A DNA stretch of 40,836 nucleotides from positions 1 through 40,836 of IMG/VR virus record IMGVR_UViG_3300020171_000072, one strand, 5' to 3'. This document shows positions 21,294 through 28,630 of this stretch, piece after piece. Every line of letters begins with the position of its first letter. The first letter of the stretch is position 1. Both the position numbers and the translations under genes were made by a program. The notes under the pieces are model-generated. The model did no database searches. It had not been told where the DNA came from and saw only the letters and a program-made list of their open reading frames with translations. Source of the stretch: a virus.

Positions 21294-22415
21294 ATGGGAT
21301 CATTTTCAGGTTCATACGACGGAATATCATTAAGCAATCGAGTTGAAAATTTTAGTCAACGCGATTTATATCGTAAAGTAATTGATAACGTATTAGTTGC
21401 TACCACATTCGGCTCTCGTGTCTTCTCAATGGGTAAGTCTTTCTCCGGTAAATATAAAACCTTCACAATCACACACTCTAGGGATAGTCAGTTTAGATGG
21501 TTGGGTGGCGGCGGAGAAGAATTATCAGCGTCAGCAATCAATAACACTATTGAATTAAACTATGCCCGCGTAATGGGAGTACAACCTAAGGTACAAATTG
21601 ACTTTGAAGATTTCGCAAATGATGGAGATTCAGGAGTTATTGATCTTGAATCATTTAAGTACAAAGAAGCAGCAGCGGTTGTTACCCAAGAACTTGGAGA
21701 TGTTATCTTTGACGCGGGAGTAGGCGATCAACCGGAAGGGCTTGACTCATTTGCAGATAACGGAACTCTTAAAACTTCAATAGGCGGACAGAGTAAAACT
21801 ACTTATTCAGTACTTAAAGGAACTTATACAGACGCTTCCAGTGTAATAACTATTGCTAAGCAAACCACGATGATTGATACCATTTCCGCCTCCGGATCAA
21901 AAGAAGGATCACCCACCATCGGAGTTACTACAAAAACCATCTGGGGATATGAAGAGGAATTAATGACACCATTCTTACAAGCACAATACAGTGCTAATTC
22001 TCTGCCTAAATTACCACTCAAAGGACTTGAAGTATTAGCTCCGGGCGAATTTGGAGGACGCGCAGGCTTTACTACGTTATTCATTCGTAACATTCCTATC
22101 ATCAAAGATGATATGGCAAAAGCGGAAAGCCTCTATTTCCTTAACGAAAGAACATTCGGTTGGTTCGGAAATGATCGAGTACCTTCAAGACTTAAAGACA
22201 GATATGAGAAAGTCAGTCTTGGACAGGGTGAAGGGTACGAATCGACCGCAGCTATGATTGATATGCCTCCTTCTCCGGCGGGATGGTTCTACCGATCAGA
22301 TGAATCGCTTGTTACACAACTCGGGACAGTAGCCTACTTTGCAATCATAGGAAACGTTTGTGCATACGAACCAAGAAGGAACGGACAATTATATAATATT
22401 GACGGAATTGAGTAG
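21294..22415 (+). CDS. Major capsid protein
   Basis: The 373-aa protein follows portal and scaffold, has its own strong promoter, and has the size and mixed alpha/beta composition of HK97-fold capsids. Internal segments such as RVMGVQPKVQIDFEDFAND and AAMIDMPPSPAGWFYRSD fit the E-loop and P/A-domain layout loosely. There is no Shine-Dalgarno. I start at ATG 21294; a TTG at 21279 lies in the terminator T tract. Identification rests mainly on context. Confidence 0.75.
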   Translation: MGSFSGSYDGISLSNRVENFSQRDLYRKVIDNVLVATTFGSRVFSMGKSFSGKYKTFTITHSRDSQFRWLGGGGEELSASAINNTIELNYARVMGVQPKVQIDFEDFANDGDSGVIDLESFKYKEAAAVVTQELGDVIFDAGVGDQPEGLDSFADNGTLKTSIGGQSKTTYSVLKGTYTDASSVITIAKQTTMIDTISASGSKEGSPTIGVTTKTIWGYEEELMTPFLQAQYSANSLPKLPLKGLEVLAPGEFGGRAGFTTLFIRNIPIIKDDMAKAESLYFLNERTFGWFGNDRVPSRLKDRYEKVSLGQGEGYESTAAMIDMPPSPAGWFYRSDESLVTQLGTVAYFAIIGNVCAYEPRRNGQLYNIDGIE

Positions 22416-22431
22416 AGAATAGAATAAAAAT

Positions 22432-23151
22432 ATGACACCATTATCACCATCATTAGTAACAGAAATAAGCTCAACAAGGTTGATTCAACTTGGGTCGGTA
22501 CTACGTGAAGACTCAACGGGTAGATCATGGAGATATTCCCTAGCCGGAGGATCAACACTCGGTCGGGGTAAACTTGCGGTAGCGGCAACAGTAGACGCGC
22601 AAAGAATTAATCTCAGTTTTGCAACAGCGCCGGCAGCCGGAGATAAAGATGTAAGTGTAACTATCGGAACAGGAGCAGCAACAGCGAATGATTATCAGGA
22701 TGGATGGTTGGTAGTGCAAGACGGAACAGGTGAGGGTAGAGCATATCAAATCGAAGGACATGGAGCAATCACTGCCTCAACAGCCGGAACATTCAAGCTA
22801 AAAGAGGCTATTGATACAGCCGGAGCACTCGCGGAAACAAATGTTGATCTTATCAAAAACTTCTACTCTGGACTTGTTATCTCGGTAACAGATCAGGATG
22901 ATCTAAATGCCGGAGTGCCAAACGTAGCCATCACTAATGCTTATTATGGCTGGGTACAAACATATGGCCCATGCGCTGTCTGGATGGATGAGGCTGTAAC
23001 TAATGGCAATATGGTAGCAGCAGGTACGAGCGTTGCCGGATCACTTGAGCAATATGACTATGACAGCGGGGAAGCAATCGTCGGAGTAATCGCAGGAACG
23101 GCGGGAGTAGACACAGAATATCAGTTAGTTGATTTGTTAATTAAATACTAA
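22432..23151 (+). CDS. Capsid decoration/stabilising-like protein
   Basis: The 239-aa protein is Gly/Ala/Thr-rich and beta-structured (AAGDKDVSVTIGTGAA, GWLVVQDGTGEGRAYQIEGH). It sits directly after the capsid gene with a 16-bp gap and is followed by a terminator. Such genes usually encode head decoration proteins. No specific family is claimed. Confidence 0.6.
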   Translation: MTPLSPSLVTEISSTRLIQLGSVLREDSTGRSWRYSLAGGSTLGRGKLAVAATVDAQRINLSFATAPAAGDKDVSVTIGTGAATANDYQDGWLVVQDGTGEGRAYQIEGHGAITASTAGTFKLKEAIDTAGALAETNVDLIKNFYSGLVISVTDQDDLNAGVPNVAITNAYYGWVQTYGPCAVWMDEAVTNGNMVAAGTSVAGSLEQYDYDSGEAIVGVIAGTAGVDTEYQLVDLLIKY

Positions 23152-23166
23152 TTAAGGTTTTGTTTG

Positions 23167-23210
23167 CCTCGCCTATAATAGAAAACTAGAAAGAGGCGGG
23201 GTTTTATTTT
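23167..23210 (+). terminator. Intrinsic terminator abutting the next start codon
   Basis: CCTCGCCT (23167-23174) pairs with AGGCGGGG (23194-23201), with one G-U, followed by a T-rich tract to 23210. The next gene starts at 23211, the very next base. The loop contains TATAAT. Confidence 0.65.
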
Positions 23211-24173
23211 ATGAACGCATCAAATTATATACCGGCATTTGGATTTGGAGCTAAAGTTTTTCCACAAAACGTAGCTTTTTCTAATGGTATTCCTGTTGTT
23301 AATAGGGTTTTTTATGTTGACGCTAATTCTGGCAGCGATACTCTAAAAAGCGGTAGAGCATATAAAAGTGCCGTTAAAACATTGGGTAAGGCGGAAGATT
23401 TATCTCTTACTTTCAACTATGATATGATTATCGTAGCGCCAAGCGCTAATTCTATTACCACAGAAGCCTCGATTACTTGGGATAAAAGTTATATCAGTAT
23501 CGTTGGAGCGCCTGCCCCTGTTCAGTTAGGCCAAAGAGCAAGGATAGGTTTTGGTTCAGGCGCAACCTCACCATGTATTACTATTTCAGGAACGGGAAAC
23601 AGATTTGTAAATTTCAAAATGGCGGTTGAGGAAGATATTAATGTTATGATTAGCGTGACAGGAAATCGTAATTATTTTGGAAATTGTGAGTTAGCCGGTA
23701 TATTAAATTCAACTACCGGAGATGATACGGCGGCCAGAGTTGTTTCTATGTCAGGAGCGGAAGAGAATTTGTTTGAGAATTGTTGGATAGGAGCTGATAC
23801 TATTGCAAGATCAACAACCAATGCTACGCTTGAACTGGCAAGCGCGTCAACTAGGAATATTTTCAGAAATTGCATGTTTCCCGTGCTCGCTGATAACGCG
23901 GGTGCGCTATTTTTCAAAGCGGCAAGCGCGGCGGATGTGGATAGATATGTCTTATTCCAGAATTGCATGTTCCATAATGCCGTTAATTCAACCGCTACAA
24001 CAATGACAACAGGATTCAGTCTTAGCGCTACACTGGGGGGAACAGTTATTCTTGATGCGTGTTCAATACTGGGCGCAACCGATTGGTCAACTGACTATAC
24101 AGTCCTAAGAGGTTGCAATATGCCTGATATTACAGCCGGAAACGCTGGATTCATGGAACAGATAGCAACGTAA
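23211..24173 (+). CDS. Right-handed beta-helix virion protein
   Basis: The 320-aa protein starts its repeat region with FYVDANSGSDTLKSGRAYKS, a common opening of phage and bacterial beta-helix (pectate-lyase-like) domains. Repeated short strands follow with regular Asn/Cys ladders (NRFVNFKM, NYFGNCEL, NLFENCWI, NIFRNCMF, VLFQNCMF). Such proteins act as tailspikes or capsid spikes that bind or cut glycans. No catalytic acid pair is evident, so binding is more likely. The ATG sits directly on the preceding T tract. Confidence 0.75.
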   Translation: MNASNYIPAFGFGAKVFPQNVAFSNGIPVVNRVFYVDANSGSDTLKSGRAYKSAVKTLGKAEDLSLTFNYDMIIVAPSANSITTEASITWDKSYISIVGAPAPVQLGQRARIGFGSGATSPCITISGTGNRFVNFKMAVEEDINVMISVTGNRNYFGNCELAGILNSTTGDDTAARVVSMSGAEENLFENCWIGADTIARSTTNATLELASASTRNIFRNCMFPVLADNAGALFFKAASAADVDRYVLFQNCMFHNAVNSTATTMTTGFSLSATLGGTVILDACSILGATDWSTDYTVLRGCNMPDITAGNAGFMEQIAT

Positions 24174-24191
24174 TCTTAACAATCTATTTTC

Positions 24192-24235
24192 AAGCCATAC
24201 TTGGCTTACACGGCTTCCGGTATGGGAGCTTTTTT
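24192..24235 (+). terminator. Intrinsic terminator just before the next gene
   Basis: AAGC-CATAC (24192-24200) pairs with GTATG-G-GAGCTT (24220-24231), followed by six Ts. A smaller hairpin AAGCC/GGCTT overlaps its 5' arm. The ATG of the next gene is 6 bp beyond the T tract. Confidence 0.65.
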
Positions 24236-24240
24236 AATAT

Positions 24241-24828
24241 ATGGGTAAAGCAACATCATTAGCTGGACAACCAGCACGATATAATTCAGTAGCTCCAACG
24301 ATTACGGATGGGGCAGCAGTGGGATTACAGGTAGACGTTAATGGTAATTTAAAGACAATTCCTTCGGGTGCAGTCGCTTCTGGCGCAGCAGACTCAGGTA
24401 ATCCGGTTAAGGTAGGGCTTAAATATAACGCTACTCCTCCAACTCTTGATGATGGAGATAGAGGAGATTTACAGGGGGATGGCAATTCAAATCTGAAAGT
24501 AACGCCAGCCACCACTCTCGACAGAGTCAATGACGCAATTACTAACTATCCCGTCGGGTGCAATATGGCTGTAGTAGACTTAGCCACAGATGCTGATGTC
24601 GTTGTGTCAGCGACTCCCGCCGTATTGGTGGGAATTTATGTGAATACTGATTTTTCCGCCCATGCAGTTAATATTTTGGATGGGGCTGTCACGAAATTGA
24701 TTCTTCCAGCTTCAACTGTCGCAGGGACAGAGAAAGATATGAGGCGTGCAATTTTTGCTACCAGTTTAATAGTAAATTCAGACGATCTGGCGACGGGTTC
24801 GCTGGTTTTGTTCTGGAGGCCATTATAA
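24241..24828 (+). CDS. Virion structural protein, 195 aa
   Basis: Two copies of a beta-type repeat are visible: RYNSVAPTITDGAAVGLQVDVNG and a second, KYNATPPTLDDGDRGDLQGDGN. Each contains a run of the form YN--P-T--DG---LQ-D-NGNL. I have seen such repeats in phage tail or head-fibre proteins. The C-terminal half is a beta domain ending VLFWRPL. It lies between the spike and the DGR target, so tail or fibre assembly is likely. Confidence 0.6.
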   Translation: MGKATSLAGQPARYNSVAPTITDGAAVGLQVDVNGNLKTIPSGAVASGAADSGNPVKVGLKYNATPPTLDDGDRGDLQGDGNSNLKVTPATTLDRVNDAITNYPVGCNMAVVDLATDADVVVSATPAVLVGIYVNTDFSAHAVNILDGAVTKLILPASTVAGTEKDMRRAIFATSLIVNSDDLATGSLVLFWRPL

Positions 24829-24852
24829 TCAACACATTAACCTATATGTATT

Positions 24853-26235
24853 ATGAGTCGAACAGCACTAAACAGAACCACAGCTACAAATAGAGCAACT
24901 GCAACAGCAAGAAATACCTCTGTGAGCAGAACATCAAGGGCTTCCCCAATTTATGGTGTTTCCTGGCTCAAAGGTTCAAGCCCTACGCTAACCAGGATAG
25001 GCGACTCTGTGAATATGGTAGCCGCCGCGGGAGTTGGAATGACTCCGGTCACTAATAATTTTGATTTGGCTGATATTTATAAAGATATTACAGAAGTGAC
25101 GGATGTTTTAGGTAATGTGTTTATTCGTATTCCTAAATTCTATATTAAGAAATGCGATGGAATCTTATATAAAACTTGGGAGATTTCAAAGCAATCTTTT
25201 GCTGGTTCATACTTACCTTGGTGCTTCTGGGATTTCACAAATAGCGTAGAACTTCCATATATTGATGTAGGGAAATACACCGCAGGCCCGCTTGCTACTG
25301 GCAATAAATTGACCTCAGTTGCTGACACCTACCCCCTAATTAATAAAAACATAGTTGATTTCAGGACCTACGCCCAAAACAACGGAGCTGGCTACCAGCA
25401 ACTTGATATTCATGTCATTGATGTTCTCCAGACCCTTTTTATAATCGAATTTGCGACGCTTAATTCGCAATCCATAATGAACGGGTTCGTAAGCGGGCAC
25501 ATAAATGCCGCCCATACTGCGACTGTTGCCGAAACCGGTGTGAATAGGATTATTGTTACAAATGCAGTTGCGGCCAATTATGTTGTCGGTCAACCTATAG
25601 CTATAGGAAGTATTGCCTGGAATTTTTCAGTATTTTACGGTAGAACCATAACCGCGATTGATGTCTATGACGCAAGTAATAAAGCGATTTCTTTTGATGG
25701 CGCGGCGGCTAATATTTCTATAGGTGATATTCTGTGCAATATTGGCTGGAAAAATGGATTTTCAAGCGGTATCGTGGCTTCAAGCGGATCACTCACAAGC
25801 AATAGTGATGGCAAAAATCCCTTCAAATACCGAGGCATTGAAAATCTATTTGGCAACATCTGGCAATTTGTTGACGGCGTAAATATCAATGAATACCAGG
25901 CGTGGATTTGCAAGAATGCGGCGGATTATGTAAGTAATGTTTTTGCCTCGCCATATTTGCAGTTGAGCTATGTAAATGCGAACACAGACGGAAATCCGAT
26001 CGAGATGGGGTTTGACGCCAATAATCCCTTTGCCGCTTTACCAAAAACAAACGGAGGAAGTTCATCTACATATTATAGTGATTATTATTGGAGAAATACC
26101 GGTCAGGGGATCGCCCTTTTCGGCGCGCACTGGTACTACGGGGTCAATGCGGGGCTGTTCTCTTGGGATCTGTACTACGGCTCGGGTCACACGAACATCA
26201 ACGTCTCCTGCCGGCTTCTTAAAAAAGCTCTTTGA
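24853..26235 (+). CDS. Receptor-binding-type protein with C-type-lectin/FGE-like C-terminal domain (DGR target)
   Basis: The 460-aa protein has a Thr/Arg/Ala-rich N-terminal stretch and a tail-fibre-like region (YGVSWLKGSSPTLTRIGD). A C-terminal FGE-sulfatase/C-lectin-type domain follows: YRGIENLFGNIWQFVDG from residue 326, then ALFGAHWYYGVNAGLF at 421-436 and SCRLL near the end. This is the layout of DGR variable proteins. The variable stretch (420-436) has His/Tyr/Val where the downstream template has Asn and Asp codons. It probably binds a host surface receptor whose recognition can be diversified. Confidence 0.8.
   Translation: MSRTALNRTTATNRATATARNTSVSRTSRASPIYGVSWLKGSSPTLTRIGDSVNMVAAAGVGMTPVTNNFDLADIYKDITEVTDVLGNVFIRIPKFYIKKCDGILYKTWEISKQSFAGSYLPWCFWDFTNSVELPYIDVGKYTAGPLATGNKLTSVADTYPLINKNIVDFRTYAQNNGAGYQQLDIHVIDVLQTLFIIEFATLNSQSIMNGFVSGHINAAHTATVAETGVNRIIVTNAVAANYVVGQPIAIGSIAWNFSVFYGRTITAIDVYDASNKAISFDGAAANISIGDILCNIGWKNGFSSGIVASSGSLTSNSDGKNPFKYRGIENLFGNIWQFVDGVNINEYQAWICKNAADYVSNVFASPYLQLSYVNANTDGNPIEMGFDANNPFAALPKTNGGSSSTYYSDYYWRNTGQGIALFGAHWYYGVNAGLFSWDLYYGSGHTNINVSCRLLKKAL
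26111..26160 (+). repeat. DGR variable repeat (VR)
   Basis: This 50-bp stretch in the 3' part of the receptor-binding gene matches 26325-26374 at 42 positions. All 8 differences (offsets 8, 15, 18, 24, 27, 30, 34, 45) lie where the downstream copy has A; here they are T (4), G (2) or C (2). None of the 37 non-A positions differs. This is the adenine-specific signature of DGR mutagenic homing. Confidence 0.85.
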
Positions 26236-26243
26236 GAGGGATG

Positions 26244-26267
26244 TTAAGGGGGAATCCTCCCCCTTAA
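26244..26267 (+). terminator. Perfect 10-bp hairpin 9 nt after the DGR target stop
   Basis: TTAAGGGGGA (26244-26253) and TCCCCCTTAA (26258-26267) form a perfect stem with tetraloop ATCC. It may be a terminator, but position and size also match the hairpin/cruciform that lies just downstream of the variable region in the Bordetella phage DGR and aids homing. Confidence 0.65.
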
Positions 26268-26324
26268 AAATATATGAAATATAAATTAATAATTATAAAA
26301 AACATAGGGACTTGAGATGCGCTT

Positions 26325-26374
26325 TCGCCCTATTCGGCACGAACTGGAACAACAGGGACAATGCGGGGATGTTC
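26325..26374 (+). repeat. DGR template repeat (TR) or TR fragment
   Basis: This copy has AAC codons where the variable repeat has His or Tyr codons, and 13 adenines in 50 bp, 8 of which differ in the VR. Homology stops sharply at both ends, so the part matching the last ~24 VR-protein codons is missing. It lies in a 226-bp spacer (26236-26461) with no convincing gene; a 55-codon ATG frame from 26317 crosses it in a different frame and is probably chance. Confidence 0.8.
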
Positions 26375-26461
26375 AAAAACGAAGTAACAGCTATAATTTC
26401 TTCAACGAAGTATTTTTATCACCTGCATTTATTCTATATGCAAGAAAGGCGGTGAGTTATT

Positions 26462-26704
26462 ATGGAAAAAAACACATTCGGTAAAATAACAGACGGATTA
26501 TTGATAACAAGTCCAACGCAACGAGAGGGCTATAAACCATTGGTTTATGCTGCCATTCCTGAAGGGTTTGACCAGGAGACACAATTTATTGTGCAGTTGG
26601 ACGCGGTAGACCAGGGGAAGGATATTTATTTAGGGGTTGAGGTAAAGGAGTTGCCTGTTGAAGATCCAAAGCAGACGGAGAGGATGATGGAAGGAATCCT
26701 CTAA
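26462..26704 (+). CDS. Hypothetical protein, 80 aa
   Basis: AAGGCGGTGA precedes the ATG. The product is beta-like, with PLVYAAIPEGFDQETQFIV and an acidic C-terminus. No match to the DGR accessory four-helix protein (Avd) is evident: it lacks that family's helical composition. It may be a small virion or assembly protein. Confidence 0.6.
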   Translation: MEKNTFGKITDGLLITSPTQREGYKPLVYAAIPEGFDQETQFIVQLDAVDQGKDIYLGVEVKELPVEDPKQTERMMEGIL

Positions 26705-26775
26705 CCCTCTTCTATAGCTCTTGGGGAATTATCTAATAGTTAATATATTTTAATTTTATCTTGAAGAGCAACCTC

Positions 26776-26823
26776 TTGCATTTGCATTTTTAATATATTA
26801 GAATATATCTAACAAGGACTTTA
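26776..26823 (+). promoter_or_regulatory. Promoter with AAGGACTTTAC leader
   Basis: TTGCAT (26776-26781), 17 bp, then TAGAAT (26799-26804). The leader holds AAGGACTTTAC (26813-26823), shared with the capsid leader at 21250, but here it is followed at once by the ATG with no hairpin. AAGGA acts as the Shine-Dalgarno. Confidence 0.5.
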
Positions 26824-26825
26824 CT

Positions 26826-27041
26826 ATGGAAGATAGAAAACCAACACCACCCGCACGAGAACCCGCACAAAACAAACTCAATCAATTTCTCAGGGAAAAT
26901 GATATATTAATTGGTACAGATAGACCGGATATTGATTTTACCGGAAAAGGTCAACTCATAGTCAGCGCTCCCCGTATTGTTGCAGTTTATAGGGATGAGG
27001 TACAAACTAAAGAAGCAGAAACCAATTCGAAGGTTAATTAA
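26826..27041 (+). CDS. Hypothetical protein, 71 aa
   Basis: A Pro-rich start (KPTPPAREPAQNKLNQFL) is followed by a beta-type end. No family was recognised. It begins the second late operon, with AAGGAC as its ribosome site, and the next gene starts 1 bp after it. Confidence 0.6.
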   Translation: MEDRKPTPPAREPAQNKLNQFLRENDILIGTDRPDIDFTGKGQLIVSAPRIVAVYRDEVQTKEAETNSKVN

Positions 27042-27042
27042 T

Positions 27043-27705
27043 ATGGATCAATTTCAGGAGCCAAACGTACAGTTGAAAACCCGCAAAAGCGCGGATATAT
27101 TAAAAGCAGAACTTGAAAGAAAATCCAAAGACCTCTACAAAGTGTACAATCCCACTAATCAGCCATTTCAAGTAATGCTTAACGCTAAAATATCCCCGGA
27201 AGTATGGACAGTCGAAGCAAAAGGCGAGGCGGTAGTACCGGCATATGTAAGAGAAAAGTATTTTGAAGAAATGACACAAAGAATCATAACCGCAAAATCA
27301 GACAAAGCGATAATTGAAGAGAACGAAAAGCGAGAATCTAAAGGGCTGGAAAAATTAAGTCTTCACACAGACCAACCAAGAATTGAACAACGTATGCTAA
27401 AAACACTATTTAGCAAAAGAGATCAGATCATAAAAGTGCTGGATCGGGGACTTTATAAAGAATACGGACTGGGTGCTGGAACGCCAAAACAAGATATTTC
27501 AAGAGAAGATATACAAAAACTTGATATAAGCGAGGTTTTTGAACCAAAACCCATGCCTGCGAAGACACCTATTGCCCCACAACCAACGATTATACCCCAA
27601 CCAGTACAAACGCCTGTTAATACTCCTGTTATCCCTGAAACCAAACCCGTAATAATCGAAGAGCCTGCTAAAATAGTCGAAGAACCCGACGAACCGGAAG
27701 TATGA
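27043..27705 (+). CDS. Hypothetical virion-associated protein, 220 aa
   Basis: The N-terminal half has a beta module (VYNPTNQPFQVMLNAKISPE, then EAVVPAYVREKYFEEM) resembling that in the protein at 27883. The C-terminal third is Pro/Thr/Glu-rich with PVIIEEPAKIVEEPDEPEV. Mixed fold and low-complexity tail suggest a structural or assembly protein. I start at ATG 27043. Confidence 0.6.
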   Translation: MDQFQEPNVQLKTRKSADILKAELERKSKDLYKVYNPTNQPFQVMLNAKISPEVWTVEAKGEAVVPAYVREKYFEEMTQRIITAKSDKAIIEENEKRESKGLEKLSLHTDQPRIEQRMLKTLFSKRDQIIKVLDRGLYKEYGLGAGTPKQDISREDIQKLDISEVFEPKPMPAKTPIAPQPTIIPQPVQTPVNTPVIPETKPVIIEEPAKIVEEPDEPEV

Positions 27706-27920
27706 CAACAACAGAAAATCTATTTTTATCAATATCTAAAATTCTTAATATCAGGGTAACGCCTGATAATCTCCGTACCAACATGGACGCGGTTGCTTCT
27801 AATGGCGGGATTACTGGAAAAGTTAAAACTGACATTTTGAGAGAGCTACTTATTGCAGTTGCGGAATTAGAAACCAAAGTTGATGAACTCAAACCCACAA
27901 AAATCACGACAACTCTATAA
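27702..27920 (+). CDS. Hypothetical protein, 72 aa
   Basis: The product is helical (LFLSISKILNIRVTPDNLR, then ILRELLIAVAELETKVDEL). It overlaps the preceding gene by 4 bp and the next by 38 bp in another frame. No family was recognised. Confidence 0.6.
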   Translation: MTTTENLFLSISKILNIRVTPDNLRTNMDAVASNGGITGKVKTDILRELLIAVAELETKVDELKPTKITTTL

Positions 27921-28131
27921 CCCACTGACCGAAGACATTACGACTGATGTTGACAAATTTGGGACTCATCCCCAAACCTTCACCCTCAAAGCCGGAGATG
28001 TAGCGGAATTCCCTGAACACGTTGCTAGTTTGATTGAAACCAAATTAATTGATAAAATCTATTGGCAACATCCGGTAAGAAGGGGAAAAGATACTAAGCT
28101 TGAAGAGATAAAAAAACTGATACGAGTATGA
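27883..28131 (+). CDS. Hypothetical virion-associated protein, 82 aa
   Basis: The segment YNPLTEDITTDVDKFG, then FTLKAGDVAEFPEHVAS, looks like the small beta domain in the protein at 27043 (YNPTNQPF, EAVVPAYV), so the two are probably paralogous modules. It overlaps the preceding gene by 38 bp, which is unusual for this genome. Confidence 0.6.
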   Translation: MNSNPQKSRQLYNPLTEDITTDVDKFGTHPQTFTLKAGDVAEFPEHVASLIETKLIDKIYWQHPVRRGKDTKLEEIKKLIRV

Positions 28132-28592
28132 GTAGTACGTTTGAAAAAATTAAAATATACATGCAGGGATTAAGTAATGAACTTGATAATCTCGTTATTC
28201 TCTCACAAAACCTTGAAACGAAAAACAGGGAGTTAATTGACAAAGAAACGACCTTAAACCATAGGGAAAAAGATATTGTTACCCGTGAGGCTCGCGTGTT
28301 AAATGAAACCCACGCAGTAGAAGAAGCAAAACGTAAAAACGAAAAAGACATAACTGAACTTTTAGCAAAACAAAATAAACTCGCTAATGAGTGGCAAAGG
28401 ATGAATGAGGATAAAGAGAGGTTGGATGTGGAAAAAGAAGAAGCAGCAAGGGAAAGATTAAGATTGACCAACAAAGAAAAAGAGCTTGAAAAGATAAAAC
28501 AAGCATTAACTGACGAATCGTCTGTAATTAACAAAAAAACAGAAGGTATACAGGATTTGTCTCAGATGCTGAAAATTAAAGAAGAGAAGTAA
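28128..28592 (+). CDS. Coiled-coil protein, 154 aa
   Basis: Nearly the whole protein is a charged heptad-like helix (NLETKNRELIDKETTLNHRE through EKELEKIKQALTDESS). No globular domain is apparent. Position between head and tail genes suggests an assembly or internal scaffold role, which is inference. Confidence 0.65.
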   Translation: MSSTFEKIKIYMQGLSNELDNLVILSQNLETKNRELIDKETTLNHREKDIVTREARVLNETHAVEEAKRKNEKDITELLAKQNKLANEWQRMNEDKERLDVEKEEAARERLRLTNKEKELEKIKQALTDESSVINKKTEGIQDLSQMLKIKEEK

Positions 28593-28598
28593 TTGTGA

Positions 28599-28604
28599 TA
28601 TAAT
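28599..28604 (+). promoter_or_regulatory. Extended -10 box before the adaptor-like gene
   Basis: TGATATAAT ends 6 nt before an ATG at 28611 that opens only a 9-codon frame. The real ribosome site AGGAGGG lies just beyond. No good -35 is visible. Confidence 0.45.
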
Positions 28605-28630
28605 AATTTTATGAATAGGAGGGTATTACA

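Noticed and set aside
26317-26484. 55-codon ATG frame crossing the DGR template
   Set aside because: It has no ribosome site, runs in a different frame from the variable gene, and overlaps the start of the real gene at 26462; the adenine pattern explains the region better.
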